Below are positions 1 to 13,600 of a stretch of 64,000 bases of DNA, piece after piece. The position numbers were made by a program, and so were the translations under genes. Position 1 is the first letter of the stretch. Each line of letters starts with the position of its first letter. Source of the DNA: Platycnemis pennipes (taxonomy: Eukaryota > Arthropoda > Insecta > Odonata > Platycnemididae). Below the pieces are notes generated by a model. That model did no database searches and was not told the origin of the DNA. It saw only the letters and a program-made list of their open reading frames with translations. The stretch covers positions 159,604,688 through 159,668,687 of the forward strand of contig OW121848.1 in NCBI GenBank assembly GCA_933228895.1, read 5' to 3'.

Positions 1-369
1 CATCCTTCGGAGAATCCTAACTGTCCACAGAAAACGCGGCATTTACGCCAAGGAAGAACTCAACAATGAGATCATGACTCAATATTGAACTGCAAAACTA
101 GCATCTGGTCCTCACTGATTCCAGCACCACGAGATGGGAAAATTGAAATGTGTGAAAGACCTGTATCACCAATCCAAAGCGGTGCCATTGTTATGATATA
201 ATAAATAGTAAATGTTTGCACACGGAATGTCCCGTATTTCGTTTGAGTCAGTCCTACTAAACTAAAGACCGAATTTGTATGCAACGAGATTGCAATGGAG
301 AAACGAATTCTTTCGGCGAGTTCTGTATCTTCAAGTATCAAAGTCGCAAAATATCATCAAAATGTTATA
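1..369. other. Unassigned sequence at window start
   Basis: No exon, repeat or motif could be supported here. It presumably belongs to an intron or the upstream flank of the CUB/LDLa gene, because the first visible exon of that gene starts in mid-protein at 1374. Confidence 0.4.
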
Positions 370-1235
370 TTTGCATGTCATCATCGCCATTAGTCAACAA
401 TCCTAGGATTTGTTTGACGCAGCTCTCCACTCGATTCTTCTATCGGCCAACCTCTTCATATTAACATAATTTCTCTCTTTCACATCCTTCACATCTTGCT
501 CCATATATCTCATACTAGGCCTGCCTTTTCCATTTTTCCCGTTCACTTATCCCTCGACGATTGTCTTCATTGGGCCATCGTGTCTTAAGATATGGCCGAT
601 TAAGTTGTCCCTCTCTTCTTGTTGGGGTATGCAGTGGACATCTCTTTTCTTCCACTCTTCTTAAGACTTTCTCGTCACTTACTCGATGGATCCATTTTAT
701 CTTCATCATTCTTCGGTAGCACCATATTTCGAATACTTCCAGCCTTGACTTCTCTGCTGCTCTTATCGTCCAAGCTTCGCTGCCATAGAGTAAAATGTTC
801 ACTTCCACGCTTGTATTTGCAGCTGTAAAGCAGAATCTTCTTCTGGTAAAATGTCCTTTTCCCTTGGGCTATTTACTGGCAAAATCTTTCTTGTTTCGTC
901 CATCGCTGACTACTCGGCATCCCAGGTAACAGAACTCTTCCACCTCCTCGATTTTTTGTTTTCCGAGTTTAACATCGGTCCTGGATTATTTTCTCATATT
1001 GAGTAACAATAGCACAGTACTGTACCTTACGTACAGTACCTTAGTTTTCTTTATATTGATCTTTAGGTGATATCTGCCCAACATCCTTTCCATATTGCCT
1101 GGTGTCTTCTTTAAAACTCCTTCCGTTTCCGCCATGGCTACTATGTCGTTGGGGATTCGCGGCATGCTGATTTTCTCCCCGTGGGTATTCATTTCCAAGG
1201 ACTTTTCTTTGACTTCTTGGATATTTTTGCACTCG
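370..1235 (-). mobile_element. Decayed RTE-like LINE, 3' end (endonuclease/reverse-transcriptase family)
   Basis: Read on the minus strand, two open segments match the C-terminal half of the common arthropod endonuclease/reverse-transcriptase LINE. Segment 986-1232 has the palm-to-thumb stretch with AETEGVLKK and LKINIKKTKVL. Segment 515-808 has LLYGSEAWTIRAAEKSRLE followed by FEIWCYRRMMKIKW and VLRRVEEKR, typical of the region just after the RT domain. The YADD-type catalytic motif is degraded (NDIVAMAE). The 3' end lies near 375-460 and shares its sequence (encoding RLADRR.EWRA) and a GATGAT-type tail with copies near 29.33 kb and 59.70 kb on the + strand. Frameshifts and stops show that it is a dead copy. 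Confidence 0.8.
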
Positions 1236-1373
1236 TAAAGGTAATTTTAATTTCTACTGTGTTGGTGAAAACTGGCAAGAGAAATATGATCAGATCTCCT
1301 TTTGGGCCCTTCCTTTTCTCGTGAAGTACTCACGCCATGCCCTCGCCATGAGTAACGAACGCTCCCTTTGCAG

Positions 1374-1695
1374 CAGCCGGTGGAGGAGCCGGGCGGAGGA
1401 GGCCCGCGAGGAGGAAGGCGAGGAGGAGGCGGGGGAGGAGGAGGTGGTGGTGGTGGAGGAGCGGAGGGTGTGGATATCCTTCTCCAAGTTCCACGCGGCG
1501 CCGTCGGCGCTCGGCTCGGAGGAGCGGCTGCCCACCAGGCGACGCCTGTTCGCGGCGGCCGAGGAGGCTGACGGGAAGGGGTCGGCCAAGCGGTCCAAAG
1601 GGGGCGGGTGGGCCGGGGCCAGGCCCGAGTGCATGGCCGGAGGCATGCGCATCTTCGACGGGGAGGTGGGCCCCGAGGAGGCCGAGGAGAGCCAG
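1374..1695 (+). CDS. CUB/LDLa gene, first exon in the window (CUB domain, first half)
   Basis: The acceptor is the tandem CAGCAG at 1371-1376, so the exon may start at 1374 or 1377 (a NAGNAG site that would add or drop one residue). The donor is GTGGGT at 1696, phase 0. An acidic insert with about ten Glu followed by VVVVEERR precedes the CUB strand VWISFSKFH. The exon is very GC-rich against its AT-rich introns. It begins in phase 2, so an earlier exon must exist outside the window. Confidence 0.8.
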
Positions 1696-4600
1696 GTGGG
1701 TCTCACGCAACTCACACATTCACAGCCACTTTGCCTCTTTCAGGAGACGCGGAGCTTTGTCTCCCAAGCTTCCGCGCCCCTTGCAAGCCACATCATCGGG
1801 GACAATATAAAGAATTAGGTGCTTAATGCTTCGGCTCTTTATCATGCTCCCCTCCCTTTCCGTCCTTATTTGGTTATGTTTTTCGCTGGCCATCCCGAGG
1901 GCCCGAGGGTTCGATTCCCGGCAGTGGCGGATTTTCCAGTGGAAAACCGGTCTCCACTTGAGTGCCTAGTGGAGGGCATTTCAAGTTCAGTACTCGGTCC
2001 GTCGGATGAGACATTAAGCCGTGGTCCCCTTGCCGCCTTTCGTTAAGAGTAGGCTAATGCCGACGCCGGGTTTCTCTCCACCCTTCCTCCGTTTCCTGAA
2101 AACTCCTACCATTACCCAATTACCCACCTCTCCTAAATGGTGCAAGTGACCTCAGCTGTCGGTCGCCTCCCCTCAATAACCAAATAACCTTTTTCGCTGG
2201 CAGCTGACGCACATTGGGACCAAATGACTAAAAGATGGCCATGAGTCCCTAAAATATACTTTCAAATGTAGGTCTTTTATACACTGCGTTGTCTTAGAAG
2301 TCGATTAGAAGGCATTTCCTGGTGGCGCCATTTGGCCGCGGTGGCGCCAAATGGCGCCACCAGGAAATGCAATTTATAGGTATATGCCCGTTACTTTTGT
2401 CGATTCAGCCGTGTCAAATTTGTTCTGGCTTGAGGGAGGTAACTGATGTCTGCCATCCAAAACTGAGTTTTGGATGGCAGACATAAGTAACCTCCCTCAA
2501 ACTAGAACAAATTTGACACGGCTGAGCGGACAAAAGTAACGGGCTATTACAGGTGATATGCAACCCGCGCAACGTGAGAGCTAAAGTGATGCACATATTT
2601 TCTTGAATAATATCATTTTGCGCTGCTAAACCGCAGCATCTTTTTTCATTAATCGATAGCTAAGATCTTTGGCTACAAATTTATGTCACTTATTTGTTGG
2701 GGAAATGCCCGGCAATACAACTTTTTGAATTTTTTCTTCAAAAGTTTCGCGATAAAAGTTGAAAAATACTGTGAAAAATGAAGATAATGTTCATGAAAAA
2801 ATTTTGATAAACTTTTCACTTACATGCATAATACCTAATTGATATGAGGAAGGTATTACTTTTTACTACCTTCTACCAGCCACTACCAGTGGCTTCATTA
2901 TCATAGAAGACAACACAGTGTATAAAAGACCTACATTTTAAAGTATATTTTAGGGACTTAAGGCCATCTTTTAGGCATATGGTCCCACTGTGTGACGTCT
3001 GGCAGCGTTACCTCGGCCTTTTTGAAAGTTTTCCCTCTAGGGTGGCGGACGGAAGAGTCTCCCGAAAGAGACAACTTGATATTATCCACTGCTGTGACGA
3101 TCCAGGTTCAACATTTAAAACCATATGGTGATATCGTTACACTTTTTGACCTCCATCAAATAATCATTGTAGGTCATTACATAACTACACACACAATATG
3201 GTATGGCACGAAACGTTATATTTGCCATGTGATTTAATAGTATGTCTCTTTTCAAGACATTGGTAATGAGCCTATACATATTTACTTAGCCACGGTAAGA
3301 AAATATGTCCATATATCACGAAAGAGATTAAGCAACCTCACTCGATGTCAAAAATCAGGTCATGGAAAGTGGGAAGATGGCCATTGCGATTTGAACATGT
3401 GATGTGCATAAAAATACGTACGTACATTGACATGGTTTGGAATCCAATAACTAATAATTGGAATAATATTCAATAATATGCTGAATTTAATGCATGAATC
3501 GATCATAATATCCGAAAATTGTAGCCACATTCGATGTTTAGTGGTATCAGACGTATTTTTTACGATTCATTTTCTTGACTTGGAAACAATCCCAAAATGC
3601 CTCTTTCGGTGTTAAATCTGATTGCACGAATTCATTGACAGCTTTTTGATGGCAATAACTTGGATTGTCCATCACAATAGGGTACAATGTTGGAAGATTC
3701 GGTGCAAATCACATCGTGGTTAGATAAGAGGTGAAGGAACAGCAACTTACTTCAGTGTCATATTTTTCCCGATTCCGGGGTAGGGGCAATTCCAGAAATA
3801 GAGTACCAGTGAACTGTTATGGATACTTTAAAATGATATAAATTTTGAAGGTTTGAGAAATAGGATATGATAATCATTAGCTGAAGCATGAAAATAATAG
3901 TATTAGGAGCTGGTGGGATTTTAGGACTATATGGGAGAGAATACCAGCATTAAATGGAGAAATGCGAGATCGGAAATCTAAAATAAATTTCAAAAAACTA
4001 GATAATCTTAAAAATGACTAAGATTGATGAATCAGTGGGAATCTGGGAAATATTAAAGAGTGTTGATGGTTGTGCAGAAGTGCAAAACATGCAAATCTTG
4101 AGAGAATATTCAAAATAGTACTTGTGTTAATTATCTCTTATTACTGTATCAAGAGGCAAAGGGGAAATCAGGGAAAGAGTAGACAAGGAAATGAATGCGC
4201 GAGACAAGATGATCAGTTTGTTTGATTTAAGGAACATCAAGCATGAGATAGATGTAGTCAGTTAGCTAGGGAAAAGCAGGAAATGCTAGGAAATGTAATG
4301 TAATTTATTCAACCTGAAGACCTAATAGGTCCATACCTATTTTGAATGATGAAGGACATGAAAATTTTAATCCCCATGCGGTGAATATTCTAAGTATTCT
4401 AAGTAGCTCTCACCTTTCAGCTTCAATATCCTGAAGGCAACAGGTAAGCGTATTCATGAGCACGACCATCTTGACCTATGCAGTGGTATTATGGAAAGTA
4501 CATTTCCCTATATTTCTAGCTTCCGTGAGTTGCTCGTGGAATTTTCGGGCGCCAAAGTGGAGTGAGTCGTTGGGAATATTTTGTGTAGGTTTGATTGCCT

Positions 4601-7600
4601 CTTATCTTCTCGCAGGAAATCAAGTATTTCTTTGATGCATGTTCTAGTGAGTTCATCACAAGGTTTGAAGGCAAGTTACGCCGCCTCGTAACTAGTCTCT
4701 AAACGCCACTCCGTTAGTCAGTAACTTATACCAACCTGAATTACTTTTCACAAATGAGAAGATACAAAAGCAGTTACTTGTTACATTTATAGTCCAGTTA
4801 GGATGTAAAGTCCTCCCAGCTTTTTCCAGTAGTGCACATTTGAGATATGAGGAAGCTCTATATTGCTTTATCCTTACTATTTTAGTTACCTACATGATGC
4901 ACTGAGAGGTGAAATAAACGATTAATACATTGACTCTAGGCCAGACGTAGCATGCAAGCCGTAACATGTCATATAAGCTTCACCTGCCAAGCTTACATGG
5001 CATAAATTTCATTAAAAATCCAATCCAAACTACCAATTTCAGGGATTTAGGTATTCAGGGGGAGATGGGCCATTCACCAAAGTAATCTTGTTAGGAAATC
5101 AGGTATTGTTGTATTTAAGAGTTTCATGCATCTTTGATTTTATTCTCCAAATGTACTATAATATATATGTTTAGGAATGCTAATAAGTATTTTGAAGTAT
5201 AGAGTTCAAAAGTTATTTAGGTACATTAAATATGCAATAGCGTCGTTCATTATGATGTATAAATATTCGAGTGGTATTGAAGGATCCTAGTTTGATCTGA
5301 ATGGTAGGAGTCAGCCTCAGGGGAGTCTACGGCAGTGAATTCGATCTCGATATACTACTCATCGGCGAAAATCGCACAATGAGCGCAGCTGGAGTCGTAA
5401 CTATAAAAATCTGAATGGTGTTTCGGTCGTATGGGTCCGACTCTCAGTAATTCTGTTTATTATGGCCCTTCCGTCTCGTCGTTTGGGTTACGAGGGGATT
5501 AATTCAGACGATGAGTCGGGAGGTGTGATGAAAGATCGATTGGAAGCCTTTCCACATCGAAGGGCATGCTGCACGGCCTGGTGCATATCCGTCAAAATAC
5601 ACGCCTGTTCATAGAGATCTACGTTCAGAACCGACGAAACGCTTTGAAATACATACGTGCAACTGATATTTCACGTTTAACTCATGCCTCAAGCAATTTA
5701 AGACGTGTTTTCCCAAATATGGAAGAAAATATATCATAAAAGCCTAAGTAATTCTAGAAGACTACAACTACTGATTACTTGCAATAATATTTGACGCTCA
5801 ATGGAAGACTGCAATAAGATGGTTGATGGGAACTTCCTTTCCTTCTTTTAGCACAGAAATGCGGGCGTGTCCAAGCATTTAGACTTCTGTCAAAATAGGA
5901 GAATAATTGTGGTACCTATGGCAGAATTTTTTCCAGAGTATATTCTGAATGTTTGCCATAACAACACACTCCTTTTATGACATAATTCTTTTAAGTTCAA
6001 GGATTTTCATCGATATCAATGTGTATTTATCCTTAATTGTCCTGATAATGCTTGAATCTACACTACATTTCGATGAACACTAATTTAGTTGCAATCTCAT
6101 CTAGAACACGTTTAGTTCCACCTGATGCTCTGAACAATCACACATGCATTAGGATATTATGTTTCCACGTCAAATTTATGGAAATATGAATATCCTATTT
6201 CGTGGTCCATGGCGTGGGAATTTGAAATTTAGAATAGAATCGCCTCAGTATCTACCAATAAAAGGGATCCTATCCAGTTTAGGAAATACCGCCGAGATTT
6301 TGTGATCAACCCAGCCTAAAGAATAGCGTGCCGCACAAACAAATAATTCTATTCTCAAACACACCGATATACTTATTGTTAACAGAATGCAATAGATATT
6401 GCATAGCTGTATAAGATGTTCACTATACTTAAGACGAGGGATAAGTGAAGTAATAAGCAAAGCAAAGTATTTATTTAATAGCGGTTAACATATTGAAAGA
6501 ACTCGTCAACTGATGTGCTATTGTAGGAATATTTCTTTAATTTTGAATTCCAACTAACTTCTTGTTAATTAACTATTGAAAAAGTAGGAGACAGGAAAAA
6601 TCAGTATTCAACATTGCAGAAAAGGAGATAGATATGACCCGATGCAAAGAAATCCATGCCAGATATATTCTGTGCCAGTTACTGTGTCAAAATACTATGC
6701 AAGTGATGCGTCAGCATTATGAACATTTGAATGTACCTTGGATATGCCTGAGATGAAGTATATGATTAATCACACTTAGTCTTTCCATGGTATAGAATTC
6801 TTTTCACTTTACAAATTTATTGTTTTTGAATGTTCTCTCGATGATTTTGTGCACCTAGAAAGTATAATAAACCAATTGGCTTCGGCAGTGATGTTATAAG
6901 CAGTGATATACACAGAAATATTTATTTCACTGGAAGAAATGCATTGTTCTTGTAGCAAAAATTATAAATGCTTACTTTAAGAAGTTAGGTTGCATAAAAT
7001 GTCAAAACCTTGGCATGCTTTGAACCCAAATAGTGAAAAGCCCTACACTTTCTGAAATCAGAATTGCATAAATATGAAGTGAACACCTTCCTGGGGAGTC
7101 TAAATGGTATATTTCTGCAGCAACTGAATGCAAATTCAAGTTGGGAGAGCTCTCTGTATAGCAATAGAGTGTAAACGCTCACTAATGTGCACAAGATGAT
7201 GAGCATGTGTATGTTTACTAAGAGCAATTCTCACAAATGGTGCATTCTTTGTGTACAAGCTAGCCTAATCATTGTATTGTCACAATAATGGTGTTTTCTT
7301 CACACTGGATTCATTCGAATCCCCGCATTGGAATTGCAAATGTATTTTTTATATTTTCATTCAAGCTAGTCAGAATCTCACCTTAATTACAAATTCTGAG
7401 ATTTCAGGCGTGATAAGGTGGAAACGGAAGTTAAGGAGGCTCCACCAAATTATGAAGTAGATGTCATTTTCGTGAAAATTTCAGAACACACAATTTTTTG
7501 CCCCTTCTATCGATTGGCAATAAAATAATGAGGCCTTTCCATCATATATTTGAAGAAAAAAGACGTTGAAAATCAGCTGTTTTATACGTGGTTATACGGC

Positions 7601-10600
7601 AGAGCATGTAAAATTTTCTCTCTTCTCTCAGAGCTCTTGCTGTAAAATTTTCAGATTAATAATGTAAAGAGAATTGTCGTTTTGACGAAAAACTAATACA
7701 AGATGTAATTTAATGTAGAATTTAGCATTGTAAAAAAGTACTCACTTTACCACACTTTTTCAATTGATATTGATAAATGTTTGCTCGAAAAAAAGCAGAA
7801 GAGCCTTAGTTAGTGGCGCTACAGTATGTTCTTATCATTTGCAACGGTACCTGTGACGGAACATGCTTACAAGCCTATTTATTAACTTAATTAAGGAATA
7901 TACCTTACCAAGTTCCTTCTTATATTTTTTATGTAATTTAAATATTTCATTGGTTATTGATATGTTGTAATTAATACCAATACTTCCAAATGGTAACAGC
8001 GTCATTGTTACCAAACAGTTTTAAAAAATATCAAGATTAATAACATTCAAAACAAAGAGTTGTATAAACTGAGTAAAAAAATATTTAATCTATTTTAGAT
8101 TACGTATTAGCGGAATTGAGCATGTATTCTCACTTTGTAAATTAAATGTGGCAACAACACTTCAGCCACAGTGTGCTTCAGCCATGTTTTGAAGTCAAAA
8201 TGAGTTTCAAGAGCTTGTAAAAAATAGAATGCGACTAAAACGCGCTATATAATAGCGTACTCATACAATTATTTGTATGCGTTATCGCCCTATAAATTAT
8301 TTTTCATGCAGGTGTTTTTCTGGATCGGTATTAATTTATGAAATAACATAGCTCTTTTACGGTATTTTGAATCGTGAGTCACGGTGGAACCTCCTTAACT
8401 GAACTAGAAAAATGAGCAACCTACACAGAGGCAGAAGATTTCCCTCTTTGAGCCTTCTCTTATATGTATTATTCTTTCCCCCACCCCTGACTCCCTCACC
8501 GGATTTTCCAAACCCTCAGGCACTGAACATCTTCCACAAGTTCTCTCCTTTTTCCTCACCCTTCATCCGTCAACCCGTCTCACCACCCTTCCTTCTGGCT
8601 CCCTATATAAGCTCATACACAACGTTATATGTTGCCTGAAGATGCTGTAAAAAGCAAAACCCGGTCGCAATAAACATTTTTTTCTGTGGAAGTTGCTCAT
8701 TTTTCAAGTTCAGTTAACCTTAATTCATCCGGCATTGGACGATTTTTTCATTGTTAAATTCCTATGGCGCCTGTTTGTTATGAGCAGGCTAATGCCGACG
8801 CCGGGTTTCTCTCCACCCTTCCTCCTTTCCCTTCCATTCGTATCCTTATTTGCCTCTCCTCCCGGTCTGAGACGTATATTAATGCGGCTACGGACTTGAA
8901 AGCCACAGGCAGGGGTGGCGATTTCCTTTGACTTGCCTCTCCTTGTCTCGCCTTTGACTTGCCTCTCCTTGTCTCACCTTTGACTTGCCTCTCATTGTCT
9001 CGCCTTTGACTTGCCTCTCCTTGTCTCGCCTTTGACTTGCCTCTCCTTGTCTCGCCTTTGACTTGCCTCTCCTTGTCTCGCCTTTGACTTGCCTCTCCTT
9101 GTCTCGCCTTGACTTGCCTCTCATTGTCTCGCCTTTGACTTGCCTCTCCTTGTCTCGCAGCTGCCGCCGCTGCTCGGGGAGTTCTGTCGCGATGACGTCC
9201 CTCCCCGCCTCTGCGACCACTCGCACCTCGTCGTCTCGGCTGAGGAGAGCGCCCAGCAGCCCGGACACCAAGGCACCACGGGTGAGTACCTGCTGTAATA
9301 TGCAGAAAGTAGAAACTGTTGAAATCAAACGGAACAACGGGTCCCACATGTGAGAAAATCCTGAAAATATTGACGGACGAGGGAATAAAATGCAGAGAGA
9401 AGTATTCGTTCAGTTCGTTCAATGAAAAACTTTGGACCGGAAATTTATCTGTTTGTCTTGCGAATCTGAGGATTCTCAATCCTCGGACTCGCAAGGTTAC
9501 TTTGTACATCTTCGCATAGATTCTTCATCCACATCTCTTTATCTTTCCTTGCTTTGCTACTTTATTTCGTTCCTTGTTCTTTTGTATCAAAGCTGCCCTT
9601 CTTCAGTTTTCGCATTCTTGTACTTCCTTCTTCTTCAATCAAGTCTAAGACTTCTTCCGTGGTCCATGGCTTCATCTTGGCAACTTTTCTTTTTCCAAGA
9701 ACTTCTTTTGCGGCTTCCTGTAGTCCACATTTAATGTTTTCCCAACGCTCTTTCATTGATTTCTCATTCAGGTGGGTACAAGTTATTACACTATATAATG
9801 TTTCTCAAAAATGTGCCATAATATCCATCACGAAACAAATCAGCATTAAAGTCTCCAGCAATGACGCAATTTTAAAACATGGGTCTTTACTTCAAGTAAA
9901 CATATTCAATGTCTGACAAATTACCCACATTGGATGGTCGATAAACAATAACAACTTTGACAGATTTTCCCCCGTTATTTCATTCACCGAGAACTCCTGG
10001 CGGGCCTCGTGGATTCGAGGCGAAGTTGTCAGGACTGTTTACGGTAGGCGATGATGAATGACGGCTCCGACTCGGCCGCCAACTTTCCGCATTCTGTCGT
10101 GATGGATAAGATAATAGTTGCTGAGTTCCACTATTACCCCTGGAATACTCGGCTTCAACCTCGTTTCGGTCAATTACATGATATTTGCTGCGCTAGATGA
10201 AAAATGATTCCGGGACTGATCAATATGGCGCATTAAGGACTGACAAATTACGAGACAGACAGTTCTTCGCTTTCACTGATTTAACCTTTATTAGTAACGG
10301 GAGACGTGATGCTATTGTAGCTAACTCAAGTCTTCTTCCTTGGCTATTATGATCCCCTCTCTTTGCTGTGGCGTACATTACTTCCTGCTTAATGGGGACA
10401 ACTATTCGCTGATGCACACACTGATGTTGTTTCGGCCAGCGTTGACGTTTGTGACCACTAGTGCTAATTGGGACTTATTTCGCTCGTCTTTAATTAATGC
10501 AGAGGCGGTGATAGACCAAATTAAGTGAGCTATTTTTGGAGTCCGTTTCGGAAGATGGGAGGAATCGAGTGAGCGACGGGTCGGTTTGACTCGACAGGGT

Positions 10601-13600
10601 CTATGTCATAATCAGAGTCTATGTCATCAGGGTCAACCTTGACCCCTGGCCAAATGCCAACTTTCCACACGAGATTTTCAGCATTCTCCACATTATAAGT
10701 TGGGACATGCCATGGTTCTCTCTTGTGTTACGCAGCCAATCCTGTTCCACTTGATTCAGGCGCTGTTCACTGAGATTCTACTGAAGACGCACATTTTCGC
10801 TGGTCGAGTAACTGAGAGCCTTTAATTGTAGTTGGTTGGTTTCTCAGGGGAGGCGACTGACAGCTGAGGTCATTTGCGCCATATAGGATAGGTGGGTAAT
10901 TGGGTAATGGTAGGATTTATTTAGGGAACGGAGGGAGGGTGGAGAGAAACCCGGCGTCGGCATTAGCCTACTCTTAACAAAAGGGACCACGGCTTGGGAC
11001 GGAAGGCGTGGACCACGGCACGGAATGGGACGTACGTCCCATTCGACGGACGGAGTACTGAACTTGAAACGCCCTCCACTAGGCCCTCCAGTGGGGACCG
11101 GTTTTCCGATGAAAAATCCGCCACTGCCGGGAATCGAACCCGGGCCCTCGGGATGGAAGGCCAGTACTGTAGCCACCATACCAACCCGATCCCCCTTTAA
11201 TTATATTTAGCGAAAAATCTATAACTTCAAAGTATTAGGAATAGACACCTAACTTATCTTGCCAGGTAGAGATAGATTTCCAAATTGCAATTTTCTCATA
11301 GCAGATCTCTTTGACAGCATTAAGTACTTCTGGCAGCGGGCCAAATTAATTATCACTGGGGTACATTCCAACACCGGTTTTGATTGGTGTTTCATCACCA
11401 CGTTACCGGGTGATGGTGGCAGCTGGTCCACGTTCTCTTAAACTCGCCAACTGATTTAGCATCCGCTTCTACAATGGAAACACAGTGTAGGTGTCGAACT
11501 TCAAGTCACTGACTAAGTGATAAGTAGGATCGCCCACGCTTGATGTTTTGCGCGCACGTGGCACAGATAGGCATTGCGTTAGAGCAGCAACGGAGAACGC
11601 ACTGAAAACTATGAACCGCACCGTTCAAGGTCTGAGCTCTGACTGTGATAATGAGGTGGCAGTATCCAACCCCCTGCCACCCACCCTCGAGGCGGCTCTC
11701 TCTATTGGCGGATATCAACTCCCTCCGCCCACGCTGAACCGCCACAGCCAAAGGTTCCGATCGGATTCAATGTATGTTTTTATTTCGATTTTCTCATCGA
11801 TATTACCAATCGATAGGCATTGTGAAAATTAATTCAACAGCCGCAGTGCTGCGATGTGGAAATAAAATGGAAACTGTCAAATAATTACCCAAAGAAGCCG
11901 CAACTAATAGACTTTTTCCTCATTAAAGGGAAGAATGATGTCAATAAGGAGAGGCATCCCGATAGAATAGTAGTGTAAAGTTGCATCAAACCAATTTTTA
12001 GGTTCGATTGCCAAAGATAGTGGTAAATAAATTATTTTCAAAAATGGTTAGTGACTGGTTAGCGAACCCGTTGATCCTCGGACTTAGATCTCGTTTAATT
12101 TTGTGCGGGTATGATTTTTCGGGTCAGTAGCCATGATACATTTCATACCCAGCCAACACAGAAAACATGGCCACGTTATGGCCAGATTATGGCAAGCCAT
12201 TATGGCCACACTCCGGCTGGCCATAATGGGGCCATTATGGTTTTGGCCCCCTGGCCACACTCGGGCCAAATCAACTATGGCCACACTCCGGCTGGCCATA
12301 ATGGGACCACAATCTTACTCCACACCTTACAAAATAAAAATTCATTTTTTATTTCATACAAATAATTATTTGGCATACATACTGAACCGAATTTAGAACC
12401 CACAGAGGGCCAAGGCCATTTGTTAAATTATTATTCATTTTCGCAGAAGTCTAATTTTCTACTCCAAAGGTGTAATAAATTTTCATTCTCCCTCAATAAC
12501 CTCTAAAAGATAAACTCTATTAGAAATATCAGTGGTTAGATCACTCTCTGGTTCATTGGTCAGATTAAATTTTGTGACAAAAACCCTATTACTGGATAAC
12601 TTCATTCGTTATAGTAATGAAATTCCCCTACACTAGAGTATGGCAGGTGGGTTAAATACTGCTTGTCTACCATCAAAGCAACTAATCCATTTATAAATGC
12701 ATGGTATAAAACATATAACATTACTTAAATATCATACTCTGGTGGTCTTCTATTCTTGTTATTCACAGAATATATTGCCCTTTACTATTTCAGAAGTTAA
12801 TATGCATTATTATGAAGGATTTAACCAAAATTCATCAAAGAAGGTTGAACCCTATTAAAAATCCCTGCTGGGAATTCCCTGAAGTGAAAAATCCATGATG
12901 AGCATTCACATATGGCAATTCCATAACGTCAATTTCAGGTTAAGTGAATACTTTAAAAAAATCTACTGATCAAGAAATGAATACAGCCACATAATACTAA
13001 CAACAACAGCATTTATTGGCCACTAAAATATATTAAAAACAGGAATCGGCAAAAAATGGACATTAACAATTTACACTCTCACTCCAGTGAACTCTCATGT
13101 TCCGGTGACATCTCGTTTTCTTCCCACATATGGCACGGCATAGCTGATCCATTTCCTTATTTTCCAAGTTTTTAGAAGACACACCTTCACACTTGTAATG
13201 CCAAGGAGCATCTGTAAGAATGAAAAACATCCCATTACCATAACATAGAAAGCACTTATGTATTAGCACTTCATCCCTAGGCATAAGGAATGATACACAA
13301 ACCAAAAACTGTGCCAATATATGTCCTATGTCCCGATTAGCATTGCGTACTACCTAGATACCACAAGTAATGAATCTACAGATATTGTACTTTGTGAGTA
13401 ATCTCATTACTTTCCTTAGTAAAAAAGAATTATAAAATAGTAATTTAGACACCCGGTCCAAAACTATTGTGGGTAAAGCATTACTTACTTGCTCACGATG
13501 ATGCCCGCAATTACCAGTTCTGTAAATATTTCCACTTTGCTCCCTCCGAAGAAATCTTTAGGCCAGATTCTTCCTATCCTTTTCAACACTCCTTGTAGTG

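Noticed and set aside
1290..1719. Minus-strand frames of 129 and 141 codons
   Set aside because: Shadows of the GC-rich CUB exon.
1819..2046. 75-codon frame with PEGPRVRFPAVADFPVENRSP
   Set aside because: This is the SINE head and body read as protein; the same peptide appears antisense in copy 2.
8925..9157. CRISPR-like array
   Set aside because: The 26-bp units are directly adjacent with no spacers, in a eukaryotic intron.
8778..9509. Minus-strand frames with repeated RQGEASQR peptides
   Set aside because: They are translations of the 26-bp minisatellite plus antisense of the CUB exon; the repetition comes from DNA repeats.
12111..12396. Frames rich in ATLRLAIMGP repeats
   Set aside because: They come from TATGGCCA subterminal repeats of the CCCAG element, not from a protein.
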